A stretch of 25,519 nt of DNA, from positions 1-25,519 of the forward strand of contig JBNKDD010000051.1 of assembly GCA_050288085.1 (NCBI GenBank). Direction: 5' to 3'. The position numbers were made by a program, and so were the translations under genes. The stretch comes from JBNKDD01 sp050288085 (GTDB lineage: Bacteria > Chloroflexota > Anaerolineae > Aggregatilineales > UBA3940). The notes under the pieces are model-generated. The model did no database searches, was not told where the DNA came from, and was given only the letters and a program-made list of their open reading frames with translations. Position 1 is the first letter of the stretch. Each line of letters starts with the position of its first letter. Positions 1 to 7,702 of the stretch are shown here, piece after piece.

Positions 1-213
1 TTCTGGGGCAAGCGAGTCCATAATCTTGGAGTCGGTAGCAAACCTATCCCCCACAAAAAACTGACCGCAGAGACTCTATCGGCGGCCCTGCAACAGGTGA
101 CAACAGATACCGCCATCCGTCAGAGGGCTGAAGCGCTCGGCGAAAAGATTCGCCGGGAAGATGGCATCGCACGAGCTATCGACATCATCGAGCATACAGC
201 GGCAAATACCTAG
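1..213 (+). CDS. Glycosyltransferase, GT1/GT28 (UGT/MGT-like), C-terminal fragment
   Basis: The first 70 codons of the window are open in frame 1 and end at TAG 211-213; the start lies outside. The fragment begins FWGKRVHNLGVGSKPIPHKK and continues with a helical tail ending in IARAIDIIEH. In UGT/MGT-type glycosyltransferases (sterol glucosyltransferase, macrolide and vancomycin-type GTs) the C-terminal Rossmann domain ends with this pattern: a W-x-x-R segment, a G-x-G-x-x-P-I loop, an L-T-x-x-x-L helix and a final helix ending in a G-x-x-x-A-x-x-x-I-E motif. The family transfers sugars from nucleotide diphosphate donors to lipids or natural products; the acceptor cannot be told from this end. 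It converges on the DUF418 gene, with a shared hairpin between them. Confidence 0.75.
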   Translation, partial: FWGKRVHNLGVGSKPIPHKKLTAETLSAALQQVTTDTAIRQRAEALGEKIRREDGIARAIDIIEHTAANT

Positions 214-231
214 TCAACAGAAATAATCGAA

Positions 232-257
232 CCCTGCCAGAAGCTCAACTGGCAGGG
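232..257. terminator. Bidirectional hairpin between convergent genes
   Basis: Perfect 9-bp stem CCCTGCCAG (232-240) / CTGGCAGGG (249-257) with an 8-nt loop. The stop codon of the minus-strand DUF418 gene (245-247) lies in the loop. There is no long T run on either side, so its terminator strength is uncertain, but its place between two convergent genes fits a shared terminator. Confidence 0.6.
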
Positions 258-1534
258 CCTTGATATACCGGCTCGATCTTCAGCCTCATCGGTTGGAATT
301 TACCATAAGTCAGGGAGCGCCAGAGCCACTCAAAGGGGCCAAACTTGTAACGCTTCAGCCACCACGCACTGAACCCGATCTGAAACGCAATCATCACAAT
401 TGCCAGCCCCAACTCCAGGATACCGATTGAACGGTACAGACCCAGACCATAACCGTAAAAGATCGTCGTGAAAACGATAGAATGCATCAGGTAGTTGGTC
501 AGTGCCATCCGGCCTACCGGGGCAAACATATTGAGCCACCTTGCTTTCCGGCTCAACAACACCACCCCGGCGACAATTCCCACCGTAAATATCGAAGCCA
601 AAGCGAAAACCAGGTCTGCCAATGCGAATAGCAGGTCACCCGTCGGAGATGAATCCACCAATTGGTAAGTCAACTCTGCCCCAATCTGCATCGCTAACCC
701 AATCGGGAAGCACCACCAGAACAGCTTCTTCCAGATATGCAGGTTGCCCTCTACATCATGCAGCAGCCCAAGTTTACCCACCGCCATCCCGATCATAAAC
801 AGAGCCAGCACATCCGCCATCTTACCCAGCGATCTCAGGGGAGCAAATGGCAGGAATAGGTAAAACCAGGGGTTGGACTTACCCAGCTTCAAGAGTGCTG
901 CTACGTCTTCGGACAACCACCAGGTCTGGAATCGGACAGCCGTGATCTCCCCAAAAGTACCCGTCGCATATATGTCTTCGATTGCCGGATTACTGCTAAG
1001 GTATTCCTGCACTTTCTCCGATGTCACTATACCATGCCGGTAATCATAATAATTGATGCTACTCATGATCGTGGCCCGCAGGATGATAATCGTTATACCC
1101 GTGATCAACAGGGCCTTGGGATTGAGCTTACGCAGTGGCAAGACCAGCAATCCCAGGATAGCATATTCCACCAATATATCTCTGTTCCAGAACAATATGG
1201 CGTGCAGCGATCCGAATGCCGCCAGCCAGAGCAGCCGTCTTACATATAAGGGTATAAATGGACGCCCTTTGGCCTCCGCCCGGCTCATCTGGATGGCAAG
1301 CCCCAACCCGAAAAGCAGTGAGAACAGCGAGTAGAATTTGTTCATAAAGAACACCTCAATGATGAAATCTTTGAGGGCTCCGTTGATCGGATCGGCAGAA
1401 ATAACGCGATAAGCTCCGGTGAAAGCATCAATGTTGACCATCAGAATGCCCCAGATCGCAAAGCCGCGCAGCGCGTCAACGATCTGGATGCGCTCCGCTT
1501 TTGAGGCGGGTTCAAGTTCCGTATGGGTTAACAT
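245..1534 (-). CDS. DUF418 (YeiB-like) family membrane protein
   Basis: The 429-aa protein starts with a short cytoplasmic tail followed by RIQIVDALRGFAIWGILMVN, the N-terminal signature of the YeiB/DUF418 family (D-x-LRG-F-A-x-x-G-I-L-x-x-N). About ten hydrophobic segments follow. The C-terminal part contains GRMALTNYLMHS and ends with an FGPFEWLWRSLTYG segment, both typical of the DUF418 domain (R-x-x-L-T-N-Y-L-x-Q-S; G-P-x-E-W-x-W-R). Length is normal for the family. The family is predicted to be integral inner-membrane and is distantly related to acyltransferase 3-type proteins; its biochemical role is not established. It is transcribed away from the sigma factor gene, with about 230 bp between them. 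The ATG at 1534 follows a purine-rich AAGAAGAGAA stretch. Confidence 0.88.
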   Translation of the reverse strand: MLTHTELEPASKAERIQIVDALRGFAIWGILMVNIDAFTGAYRVISADPINGALKDFIIEVFFMNKFYSLFSLLFGLGLAIQMSRAEAKGRPFIPLYVRRLLWLAAFGSLHAILFWNRDILVEYAILGLLVLPLRKLNPKALLITGITIIILRATIMSSINYYDYRHGIVTSEKVQEYLSSNPAIEDIYATGTFGEITAVRFQTWWLSEDVAALLKLGKSNPWFYLFLPFAPLRSLGKMADVLALFMIGMAVGKLGLLHDVEGNLHIWKKLFWWCFPIGLAMQIGAELTYQLVDSSPTGDLLFALADLVFALASIFTVGIVAGVVLLSRKARWLNMFAPVGRMALTNYLMHSIVFTTIFYGYGLGLYRSIGILELGLAIVMIAFQIGFSAWWLKRYKFGPFEWLWRSLTYGKFQPMRLKIEPVYQGPAS

Positions 1535-1761
1535 GTTCAGGTTCTCTTCTTATATAACCTATATAACAACGAACAGGGACAGATACTTACTACACACGTA
1601 ATTTCTGAGTCTATCCGAAAATTTTTATGATTTCCACGCGTGTCATCTTCTTTATTCCATACCGAACCAATCCGCCAAAAACCGTGTACAGTTTAAGTGA
1701 AGGGTGATCAGCATCTCATCCTTCCGGGCCGTTATCTTGCATGCAAGCAGGTGAACTTTTG

Positions 1762-2340
1762 ATGGATTTGATAAATCGTATCCAGGCAGGTGACGAACAC
1801 GCCTTCGCGACCTTGTTTCATGACTACAAGAACCTGGTTTACAAGGCAGCCTACCTGATCCTGGATAATCGTCAGGAAGCTGAAGATGCGCTTCAGGAGG
1901 TCTTTCTGAAAGTGCACAAGAAAATTGGTTCTTACAACCCGGCCAGGGGATCACTCACAGTCTGGTTGTACCGTGTGACCGTCAACCACTGCCTGAACCG
2001 GCAGCGGCGGCAAAAACGACGCCCGCCTACCCTGCCTATCGATGAGATGACCCCATCTGCCCTGGCAGATGGCAATCCCTCACCGGAGAGTCAGGTTGGG
2101 GTAGATGACGAAATGCGGCAGGTCCTTGCGACTCTCAGCAGCAAACTCCGCACGACCGTCATCCTGCGTTACTACGCCGGGCTGTCCTACGGCGAAATTG
2201 CCGAGGTGATGAACGTTCCACTCGGCACGGTCAAATCACGCCTGAATCAGGCACTCAAATCCCTACGCCGGGAATTAGAATCAATGAGTGTGGAAGCTCT
2301 GCCCGCCAGAGCACTCCACAATGAGGAGGTATCCCGATGA
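1762..2340 (+). CDS. RNA polymerase sigma factor, ECF-like (sigma-70 family)
   Basis: The 192-aa protein has the two-domain layout of ECF sigma factors. Region 2 (about residues 4-85) contains DEHAFATLFHDYKNLVY, the core-binding D-x-x-D-A-x-Q-E-x-F element (here EAEDALQEVFLKV) and GSLTVWLYRVTVNHCLN. A short linker follows. Region 4 (about 118-172) contains LRTTVILRYYAGLSYGEIAE and GTVKSRLNQALKSLR, the DNA-binding helix-turn-helix. An upstream in-frame ATG at 1741 has no ribosome-binding site; the ATG at 1762 is preceded by AGGTGA (1749-1754) at 7 nt, so 1762 is chosen. The stop overlaps the anti-sigma start (ATGA, 2337-2340). It probably directs transcription in response to a signal gated by the downstream anti-sigma factor; the target genes are unknown, but the two envelope genes downstream are candidates. 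Confidence 0.92.
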   Translation: MDLINRIQAGDEHAFATLFHDYKNLVYKAAYLILDNRQEAEDALQEVFLKVHKKIGSYNPARGSLTVWLYRVTVNHCLNRQRRQKRRPPTLPIDEMTPSALADGNPSPESQVGVDDEMRQVLATLSSKLRTTVILRYYAGLSYGEIAEVMNVPLGTVKSRLNQALKSLRRELESMSVEALPARALHNEEVSR

Positions 2341-3851
2341 ACTGCAAAGAAGTACAGGATCGGTTGATAGCCTACCTGGACGATGAACTATCCACAGAAG
2401 AAGCGGCTCGTGTTCAACATCATCTGGCCGGATGTGAAGCCTGCCAGCAGGAGATGGCCACCCTCTGGAAGCTCCAGAGCCGGTTGAGCCAGACCTTCCA
2501 GCAGCAGGCAGCAGGGGTCGCTCCCCTGCCGGACGCCTGGACTCGGCTCCAGGTACAAATCAGACAAAAAACCAACGCGCCTGGAAGATTGCGTTGGTTC
2601 GGAGGATGGAATATGAGACAGCGACGATTAGTTTTTTCTGGAATTGCGACGTTGATGGTAGTCGGGATCAGCCTGATCCTGGCAGCGACACCTGCCTGGG
2701 CAGCCATAGCCCAATGGTTTGGCAGCCTGTTCCGCGTCGATATTCCCAATACCGATGGCGAGATGGTGATCAGCAGTGAGTTCGCCCCGCTCTTCCCAAC
2801 CTACGTTCCGGAGAGCTTCTACGCTTCCGGCACCTTGTCCGGCGGCGAGCCCGGTTCGAAGTACACCGAACTGCGTTACTTCGACAATCACCACTTCATC
2901 ATCCTGTACGAAATCCAATCACAGGGCGACGAAGCACTCCCCAACGGACAACCGACCACCGTCAGTGGCAATCCTGCCGTGCTCCAAACCGATCTGGCCG
3001 GAACAGCCATACTGGCAGGCGGTGCACAGGAAGGTCGCCCAGCCGGAAGCGGTGGTGGCGGTGGTGGTGGCGGCAGCGGTTGTAGTGGTGATGATTGTAA
3101 TGGGCCCACTCCCGAGCCGATGCTCTTCCCAGGGTCAATTGACTACGTGGACGGCAGGCAGTTGGTCTGGTTTGTCGATGGCCTGTACATCGAACTGCTG
3201 ACCAACCTGTCCGAAGACGAACTGGTCAGGGTCGCGGAATCGCTGGTTCTGGCAGAAGAGGTGCCCCCGGAGGAAGCTCCGGAGTTCGTCCCGCCACCAG
3301 ACCCAGGAGAAGCCCCCCCAGAATCGTGGGTTGACCCTGACCCGGCATTGGACTTCACGCCCCTGGCCCCGTCCATTCTGCCAACCGATCTGGAAATCCT
3401 GAAAGAATTGACCATCAATGACGCTCAGGGACAAAAGATCATGGAAGCTCGCTACATCGGGTTTGAGCGCTTCGTCATCATCGAACTCTCGCACGACCAG
3501 GGTGAAAGCCTCGGTGAGGGTGAAGCAGTGACAGTTGGCGATAGCCTGGCAGTCATGACCACCGGCTTGAGCGGAACGGCTCTGTTCGACACTGAGACGC
3601 TTCAGGATGGCACGGCCAGTGCTGGCCCCGCCATAACAGGAGTCGGCGGCTCGGTACCCGATATCACCATCTACCCGACCGAGCTGGCCTACCAGGATGG
3701 TATACAGCTTATCTGGGTTCAGGATGGCTTTCGCCTCAAGTTGCTGACCAACCTGCCCCAGGACGAGGCGTTTAGTGTGGCTGGCTCGCTTGTCCCCTTT
3801 GAAAATCGCCAGTACCCACCCTGGGTTCAAACCTGGAACGAGAACCAGTAA
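2337..3851 (+). CDS. Anti-sigma factor, zinc-finger (zf-HC2) with tandem extracytoplasmic domains
   Basis: The 504-aa protein begins with a zf-HC2/ZAS-type domain (residues 1-45): C3, H29, C33 and C36 form the C...H-x3-C-x2-C site that binds the cognate sigma factor. A single membrane helix lies at about 98-120. The exported part holds two copies of one domain, about 138-304 and 345-486, each with PTYVPESF- or PTDLEILK-like starts, an ELRY/EARY strand, NGQPTTVSGNPAVLQTDLAG versus GEAVTVGDSLAVMTTGLSG, and a YxDGxQLxWxxDGxxxxLLTNL ending. These resemble DUF4367-like domains of sigma-linked sensors. Between them are a Gly-rich stretch with a CSGDDC pair (about 238-256) and a Pro/Glu-rich linker (305-345). 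A GAGGAGGT site (2323-2330) inside the sigma gene precedes the ATG, so translation is probably coupled. It is inferred to hold the sigma factor at the membrane until an external signal is sensed. Confidence 0.88.
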   Translation: MNCKEVQDRLIAYLDDELSTEEAARVQHHLAGCEACQQEMATLWKLQSRLSQTFQQQAAGVAPLPDAWTRLQVQIRQKTNAPGRLRWFGGWNMRQRRLVFSGIATLMVVGISLILAATPAWAAIAQWFGSLFRVDIPNTDGEMVISSEFAPLFPTYVPESFYASGTLSGGEPGSKYTELRYFDNHHFIILYEIQSQGDEALPNGQPTTVSGNPAVLQTDLAGTAILAGGAQEGRPAGSGGGGGGGGSGCSGDDCNGPTPEPMLFPGSIDYVDGRQLVWFVDGLYIELLTNLSEDELVRVAESLVLAEEVPPEEAPEFVPPPDPGEAPPESWVDPDPALDFTPLAPSILPTDLEILKELTINDAQGQKIMEARYIGFERFVIIELSHDQGESLGEGEAVTVGDSLAVMTTGLSGTALFDTETLQDGTASAGPAITGVGGSVPDITIYPTELAYQDGIQLIWVQDGFRLKLLTNLPQDEAFSVAGSLVPFENRQYPPWVQTWNENQ

Positions 3852-3869
3852 TCGAATTTAGTCCTAACC

Positions 3870-3898
3870 CTTCCTCCCCCGTTGATCGGGGGAGGAAG
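3870..3898 (+). terminator. Strong hairpin after the sigma/anti-sigma operon
   Basis: Perfect 12-bp inverted repeat CTTCCTCCCCCG (3870-3881) / CGGGGGAGGAAG (3887-3898) with a 5-nt loop, 19 nt after the anti-sigma stop. No T run follows, so it may act as an mRNA-stabilising hairpin or a factor-assisted terminator rather than a classical intrinsic one. Confidence 0.55.
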
Positions 3899-3967
3899 CC
3901 CTATAGTCCTGAAACCTGCAACAGAGGTTCAACACCATTCTATAAATTATAAGGCAAGTTTGTCGTT

Positions 3968-4927
3968 ATGCGTCGAATATTGATTTGTATGATCCTTATC
4001 TTTTGTATGGCGTTTGATGTTTTGGCATCACACGCGCAAACTGATCCGGCAAGTGAAGTGATTCAACGTGTCAATGCGTTGAGAGCATCGTATGGCGTGC
4101 CAGCCTATCAAGTTGATTCCGCACTGATGGCAGCAGCTCAGGCACAGACTGATTGGAGTGCAGCGAACAATCACATCGGTCATGATGGGCCGGGAGGAAA
4201 CTCACCAAATGATCGAGCCCAGGCCGCAGGATACGGTAACGGAAAAAAATCCTTCGCACTCGAAAATGCAGCTCATGGCACCATGCCTCAAAATACACCG
4301 GAACTTGTTGTCCGAATGTGGCAAAGCGACTGGGTGCACCTCGATGCTATGATATCAGAAAACTATGAACATATCGGTGTGGGATATACAGAAGCGAATG
4401 GTCATTCGTGGTTTGTCATGATGGTCGGCTATGTTGGAGCTAAAGGATCGTCAGGAGGCAGCCAGTCTCAAAATGTTTCTGCTGGTGAAGTTGCCACCAA
4501 CCCACCCGTGGTAAGCCAGCCGATCTATGTTCCCTTCACGCGGAGTGAACCGGATGAATCGGGGGCCATTTACCATGAAGTACAACCCGGCCAATCCGCC
4601 TGGACGATTGCGGCCCAATACGGAATAGAATTAAACGAGTTGTTTGAACTCAATAATCTGACAGAAGACTCGGTTTTGTACCCTGGCGACCGGATAATGA
4701 TCCGCCCACCGGATCAACCTGAGGTGACACCCACCCCTCAGCCACTCACGGAAACATCTATCGACTTGAACCCTGAAGTTGCTCTGGCAGCAATCACCCC
4801 CCCTGCCCCGACCCAGGAGACTGTTGAAAAAACATCTTCAAAATCGAAGTCAATACCATTAATCATTGGTTTGGTGATGGTCTTATCAGCAAGCCTGGTC
4901 CTCCTGTTCAGAACTCTGCGAAAATAA
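3968..4927 (+). CDS. Secreted CAP/SCP-domain protein with LysM and C-terminal membrane anchor
   Basis: The 319-aa protein has a signal peptide (about 1-23, cut near SHAQ), a CAP/SCP domain (about 27-157), a LysM domain (about 202-247, YHEVQPGQSAWTIAAQYGI to YPGDRIMIRPP), a Pro/Thr-rich linker and a C-terminal membrane helix (about 296-315) followed by RTLRK. CAP residues are visible: H72 in GHDG, E99 in ALEN, H124 in WVHLDAM, and the EHIGVGY strand. Bacterial CAP (YkwD-like) proteins have no settled activity; LysM binds peptidoglycan or chitin-like glycans. The layout suggests a surface protein tethered at the membrane that touches the cell wall. TATAAA and TATAAG boxes lie about 20-30 nt upstream of the ATG, but no good -35 is seen. 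The ribosome-binding site is weak. Confidence 0.87.
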   Translation: MRRILICMILIFCMAFDVLASHAQTDPASEVIQRVNALRASYGVPAYQVDSALMAAAQAQTDWSAANNHIGHDGPGGNSPNDRAQAAGYGNGKKSFALENAAHGTMPQNTPELVVRMWQSDWVHLDAMISENYEHIGVGYTEANGHSWFVMMVGYVGAKGSSGGSQSQNVSAGEVATNPPVVSQPIYVPFTRSEPDESGAIYHEVQPGQSAWTIAAQYGIELNELFELNNLTEDSVLYPGDRIMIRPPDQPEVTPTPQPLTETSIDLNPEVALAAITPPAPTQETVEKTSSKSKSIPLIIGLVMVLSASLVLLFRTLRK

Positions 4928-5125
4928 AAAATCTTCCGACACTTTTGTTGTCGTAATCGTTAAAAACACGATCCATCATTGGCTATGTGTGCGATCAGAC
5001 CACTGCCATATATACCAATCCTAAATCCACTCATACAGGAAAAGCGGTAGCGCTAAATCTGATTCTGGCGTATCCTGTGATCAGATTACCAGACACCAGA
5101 CCTGCACCCCGGCGTGGAGAGGGAT

Positions 5126-6163
5126 ATGCAAAATCGGTCGCCTAAACCTAGACGGCAGATCAGTCCATTCGTCCTGATCATCTTACTGCTCAACGGCATT
5201 TTGATCATTGCTATTGCCATTGTTGCCCTGTTGGGACAGGTCAGCCTCGGCCTTGAACAGATCGCCAGCCGCCCGACACCCACCCTCGATCTTCCTGACC
5301 AGGACATCATCGACGAAACCGCCGACCGGGGTACTGCTTACGGAGACGTTATCCGCCCCGACAATCTGGCAGCTTATGGAACCCTCGCCACCTGGGAACA
5401 GGAAGTCGTCACCTACAGTTTTGAGAATTGCCCCAGTTCCCTGGACTGTAATCTGGCCCACAACGCCGTCCGCCGTGCCGCCGAAACCTGGGACGCCATC
5501 ATCGGCATTTCTCTTGAGGAAGTAGATGCAGGCGGCGACATCAATATTTTATGGGCCTCAGGTGATCATGGTGATGCTCACCCCTTCGATGGGCAGGGTG
5601 GTGTAGTCGCCCATGCAGCCCTTCCCTACACCGGCGGCGAATGGTGGTTCGATGGCGATCTCCATTTTGACGATGATGAAAACTGGGTAGTCGATACCCC
5701 CACCGAACCCTTCCCCTATCAGGTGCATCTGCCGACCGTAGCACTACACGAATTAGGCCATTCACTCGGATTGGATCACAGCAACGATCCCCGCTCGGTA
5801 ATGTGGGCCGAATACACCGGCATCCGCATCCTGGCCGACGACGATCTCCTGGGAATCCAATCACTCTACGGGGATCCCGGCCCCGGCGAATTCCTGACTT
5901 CGATCACCGACACCGGCGAAGAGGTCGTGCTAAGCGAAGGAGCTGTATTCGCCACACCGACTACCACCCTCCGGTTCCGGTCCGGGCCAAGCACCGACTA
6001 TTCGCAAATCGGGCGGGTGCTCGGCGGTTTGACCGTCCCGATCATCGGCAAGAACGCCGATGGAAGCTGGCTCTATGTCGAGCACGAGGGAACGAACGGC
6101 TGGATCGCAGGCTGGTATTGCAATGTCAACGGCGACATTAACAGCGTGCCGGTGGTCGAGTAG
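5126..6163 (+). CDS. Membrane-anchored matrixin-like metalloprotease (M10) with C-terminal SH3 domain
   Basis: The 345-aa protein has a short basic N-terminus, one membrane helix (about 14-37), a matrixin catalytic domain (about 85-250) and a bacterial SH3 domain (about 272-335). The catalytic zinc motif is HELGHSLGLDH (H208, E209, H212, H218) followed by the Met-turn SVMW (M226). The structural zinc and calcium region is complete: HGDAHPFDGQGGVVAHAALP (148-167) and DLHFDDDENW (178-187). No cysteine-switch propeptide (PRCGxPD) is seen, so latency must work in some other way if it exists. A GTG at 5114 is in frame, but the ATG at 5126 is preceded by GGAG (5116-5119) at 6 nt and is preferred. 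It is inferred to cleave external or envelope proteins, with the SH3 domain binding wall or protein partners. It is co-directional with the sigma/anti-sigma pair and the CAP gene. Confidence 0.9.
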   Translation: MQNRSPKPRRQISPFVLIILLLNGILIIAIAIVALLGQVSLGLEQIASRPTPTLDLPDQDIIDETADRGTAYGDVIRPDNLAAYGTLATWEQEVVTYSFENCPSSLDCNLAHNAVRRAAETWDAIIGISLEEVDAGGDINILWASGDHGDAHPFDGQGGVVAHAALPYTGGEWWFDGDLHFDDDENWVVDTPTEPFPYQVHLPTVALHELGHSLGLDHSNDPRSVMWAEYTGIRILADDDLLGIQSLYGDPGPGEFLTSITDTGEEVVLSEGAVFATPTTTLRFRSGPSTDYSQIGRVLGGLTVPIIGKNADGSWLYVEHEGTNGWIAGWYCNVNGDINSVPVVE

Positions 6164-6168
6164 AAAAG

Positions 6169-6191
6169 GTAGACACCTCCTAACAGTCTAC
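6169..6191 (-). terminator. Weak terminator of the ABC exporter operon
   Basis: Inverted repeat GTAGAC (6169-6174) / GTCTAC (6186-6191), loop 11 nt, followed on the minus strand by CTTTTC. It includes the permease stop codon (6188-6190). The stem is only 6 bp, so this is tentative. Confidence 0.35.
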
Positions 6192-7702
6192 ATAGTGACC
6201 TCCCACTGGCTGAGGCGGCGTGAGCCGCGCCGCCAGAGGTGGTGAGCCAGGGCTAATAGTGCCAGGAGCAGCACCGGTAAAATCAGCCACAGTTGAGAAG
6301 CAAGGTTGATGTTCAAAGCGGAAAAAATAACGCTGACATCGTTTTTAGGGAGCCCATGCCATACAATCCACATCGCCGAAGTGCTGACCACCGCCGCCCA
6401 AAATACGCTAATACCGACAATCACAAGACTCGCCCCGCGTGGAACCCGTTCTGCATTGAAGTCTGCACACTCTGCCGCCAACCCTAATGCCGATAGCTGC
6501 GACCCGATCAACCCAAGTACACAGGTCACCCAGATGAACACGGCCTGCCAGACGGCAAAGCTATAAGCAATTGCCAGGGCGACTATGCACAGTCCCCAGA
6601 TCAATGCTTGTGGCAGCCAGACAGCCCATAGTTTTACCTTCATTACCATCGCCGCATTAATCGGCTGAGTACGCAGCAAGCCGATATTCCGTCCCTCGCG
6701 TACCAGCAAGTCAACAGCGAGATTGGGCATAACGACGATCAACTGCGCCGAGAGAAGCAAGGCAAGCCAGAAAACAATAACCTGGAATCCGGCAGCAATC
6801 TCACTGCCCCGGAGGCGAGGCAGCAGCAGCAGGGCGATAAACATCAAAGGTTGTGAGAAGCCAACAAGCTGGCGAGTATCACGCCGAAGCGAAGACCATT
6901 CTTTTACCAGCCATCGTGTAGACTGTTTACCGCGGCGGCGCTCCCGTGATGCATAAACGGTTTGATAGCGGGTTCGTCCTTCTTGAAAGGTATGCGTAAA
7001 AACCTGAAACGCCAGGAACACAACCAGCCCTGATACTGCCAACATAATGAGCATAAGCAGCAGTGGATTCATGATCTGCGTGGCAAGGATCTCCAACTGG
7101 GCACTAAATTGCAAGCTGGTGTTAAGTTGTAAGAGTACAAACAGCAGCGGTAGAAAAGTAAAAATGAGGTATATCCCGCTCCGAAGTCGTTTGGGTGGTA
7201 TAAGACGCGACACCAGCAGCACCAGGCTCATCATCCCGGCAGCGATCAGGATCAGCAAACTCAAGAGCGTGACGAGTATAGCCGGGTAGAAAACCGGCGA
7301 AGCACCTCGTTCAACCCCCGCAAAGATCAGCAGTCCGGCGAGATACAGACCGGGCAGCAGCATAGCACGCCCCGATTGGAGCAGTTTTAGCGCGTAAATG
7401 TCATGATAGGGAACAGGATTGACCGTCAGGATTTCCAGTTCTGGCGTTTCAAATAACTGGTACAGAATGTGACTGATATCCAGAAGCATGAGTAAAACAG
7501 CCCCAGCTAATCCTGCCAGCAGCAGATTGATAAGGATCGCATCCGAAGTCAGGGCAGCCAGACTGCCCCCCAAGAGAAGCTTATACAGCCATTCTCCAAC
7601 AAACAAGAGCACAGCCAATACCAGAATTATCACATAGCGATTGACCGCGCGAAGCTTGCGGTCGAGCATCAGGTAGTGTGGTTTTAATATCTGCCACATC
7701 AT
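6188..7702 (-). CDS. ABC transporter permease (large ABC-2-like exporter subunit)
   Basis: The 504-aa protein is highly hydrophobic, with about 12 membrane segments and a basic cytoplasmic loop near the middle (about 243-280, RERRRGKQ region). The two halves look like a pseudo-repeat: ELEILTVNPVPYHDIYALKL (about 88-107) matches NIGLLRTQPINAAMVMKVKL (about 339-358), each after a short amphipathic segment. This fits permeases whose two six-helix halves arose by fusion or duplication. The start overlaps the stop of the ATPase gene upstream (ATGA, 7699-7702), so the two subunits are translationally coupled. It should form the membrane channel of an exporter energised by that ATPase. The substrate cannot be read from the sequence; lipid, peptide or antibiotic export are all known for related two-gene systems. 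Confidence 0.82.
   Translation of the reverse strand: MMWQILKPHYLMLDRKLRAVNRYVIILVLAVLLFVGEWLYKLLLGGSLAALTSDAILINLLLAGLAGAVLLMLLDISHILYQLFETPELEILTVNPVPYHDIYALKLLQSGRAMLLPGLYLAGLLIFAGVERGASPVFYPAILVTLLSLLILIAAGMMSLVLLVSRLIPPKRLRSGIYLIFTFLPLLFVLLQLNTSLQFSAQLEILATQIMNPLLLMLIMLAVSGLVVFLAFQVFTHTFQEGRTRYQTVYASRERRRGKQSTRWLVKEWSSLRRDTRQLVGFSQPLMFIALLLLPRLRGSEIAAGFQVIVFWLALLLSAQLIVVMPNLAVDLLVREGRNIGLLRTQPINAAMVMKVKLWAVWLPQALIWGLCIVALAIAYSFAVWQAVFIWVTCVLGLIGSQLSALGLAAECADFNAERVPRGASLVIVGISVFWAAVVSTSAMWIVWHGLPKNDVSVIFSALNINLASQLWLILPVLLLALLALAHHLWRRGSRRLSQWEVTM

Noticed and set aside
1655..1690. Possible ECF-type autoregulated promoter (GAACC ... CGTGT) upstream of the sigma gene
   Set aside because: The spacing (about 14 nt) is too short and the same pattern was not seen upstream of the neighbouring genes, so it is not supported.
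3040..3085. GGTGGC-rich tract that could be a tandem repeat or mobile-element scar
   Set aside because: It encodes an in-frame poly-Gly linker in the anti-sigma factor and does not disrupt the gene.
3135..3830. Minus-strand open frame of 231 codons inside the anti-sigma gene
   Set aside because: The plus-strand frame has clear domains, an overlapping start with the sigma gene and a good ribosome-binding site; the antisense frame has no recognisable motif.
5057..5088. Inverted repeat AATCTGAT / ATCAGATT upstream of the matrixin gene
   Set aside because: 8-bp arms with a 16-nt gap; no promoter could be placed relative to it, so an operator call is not justified.
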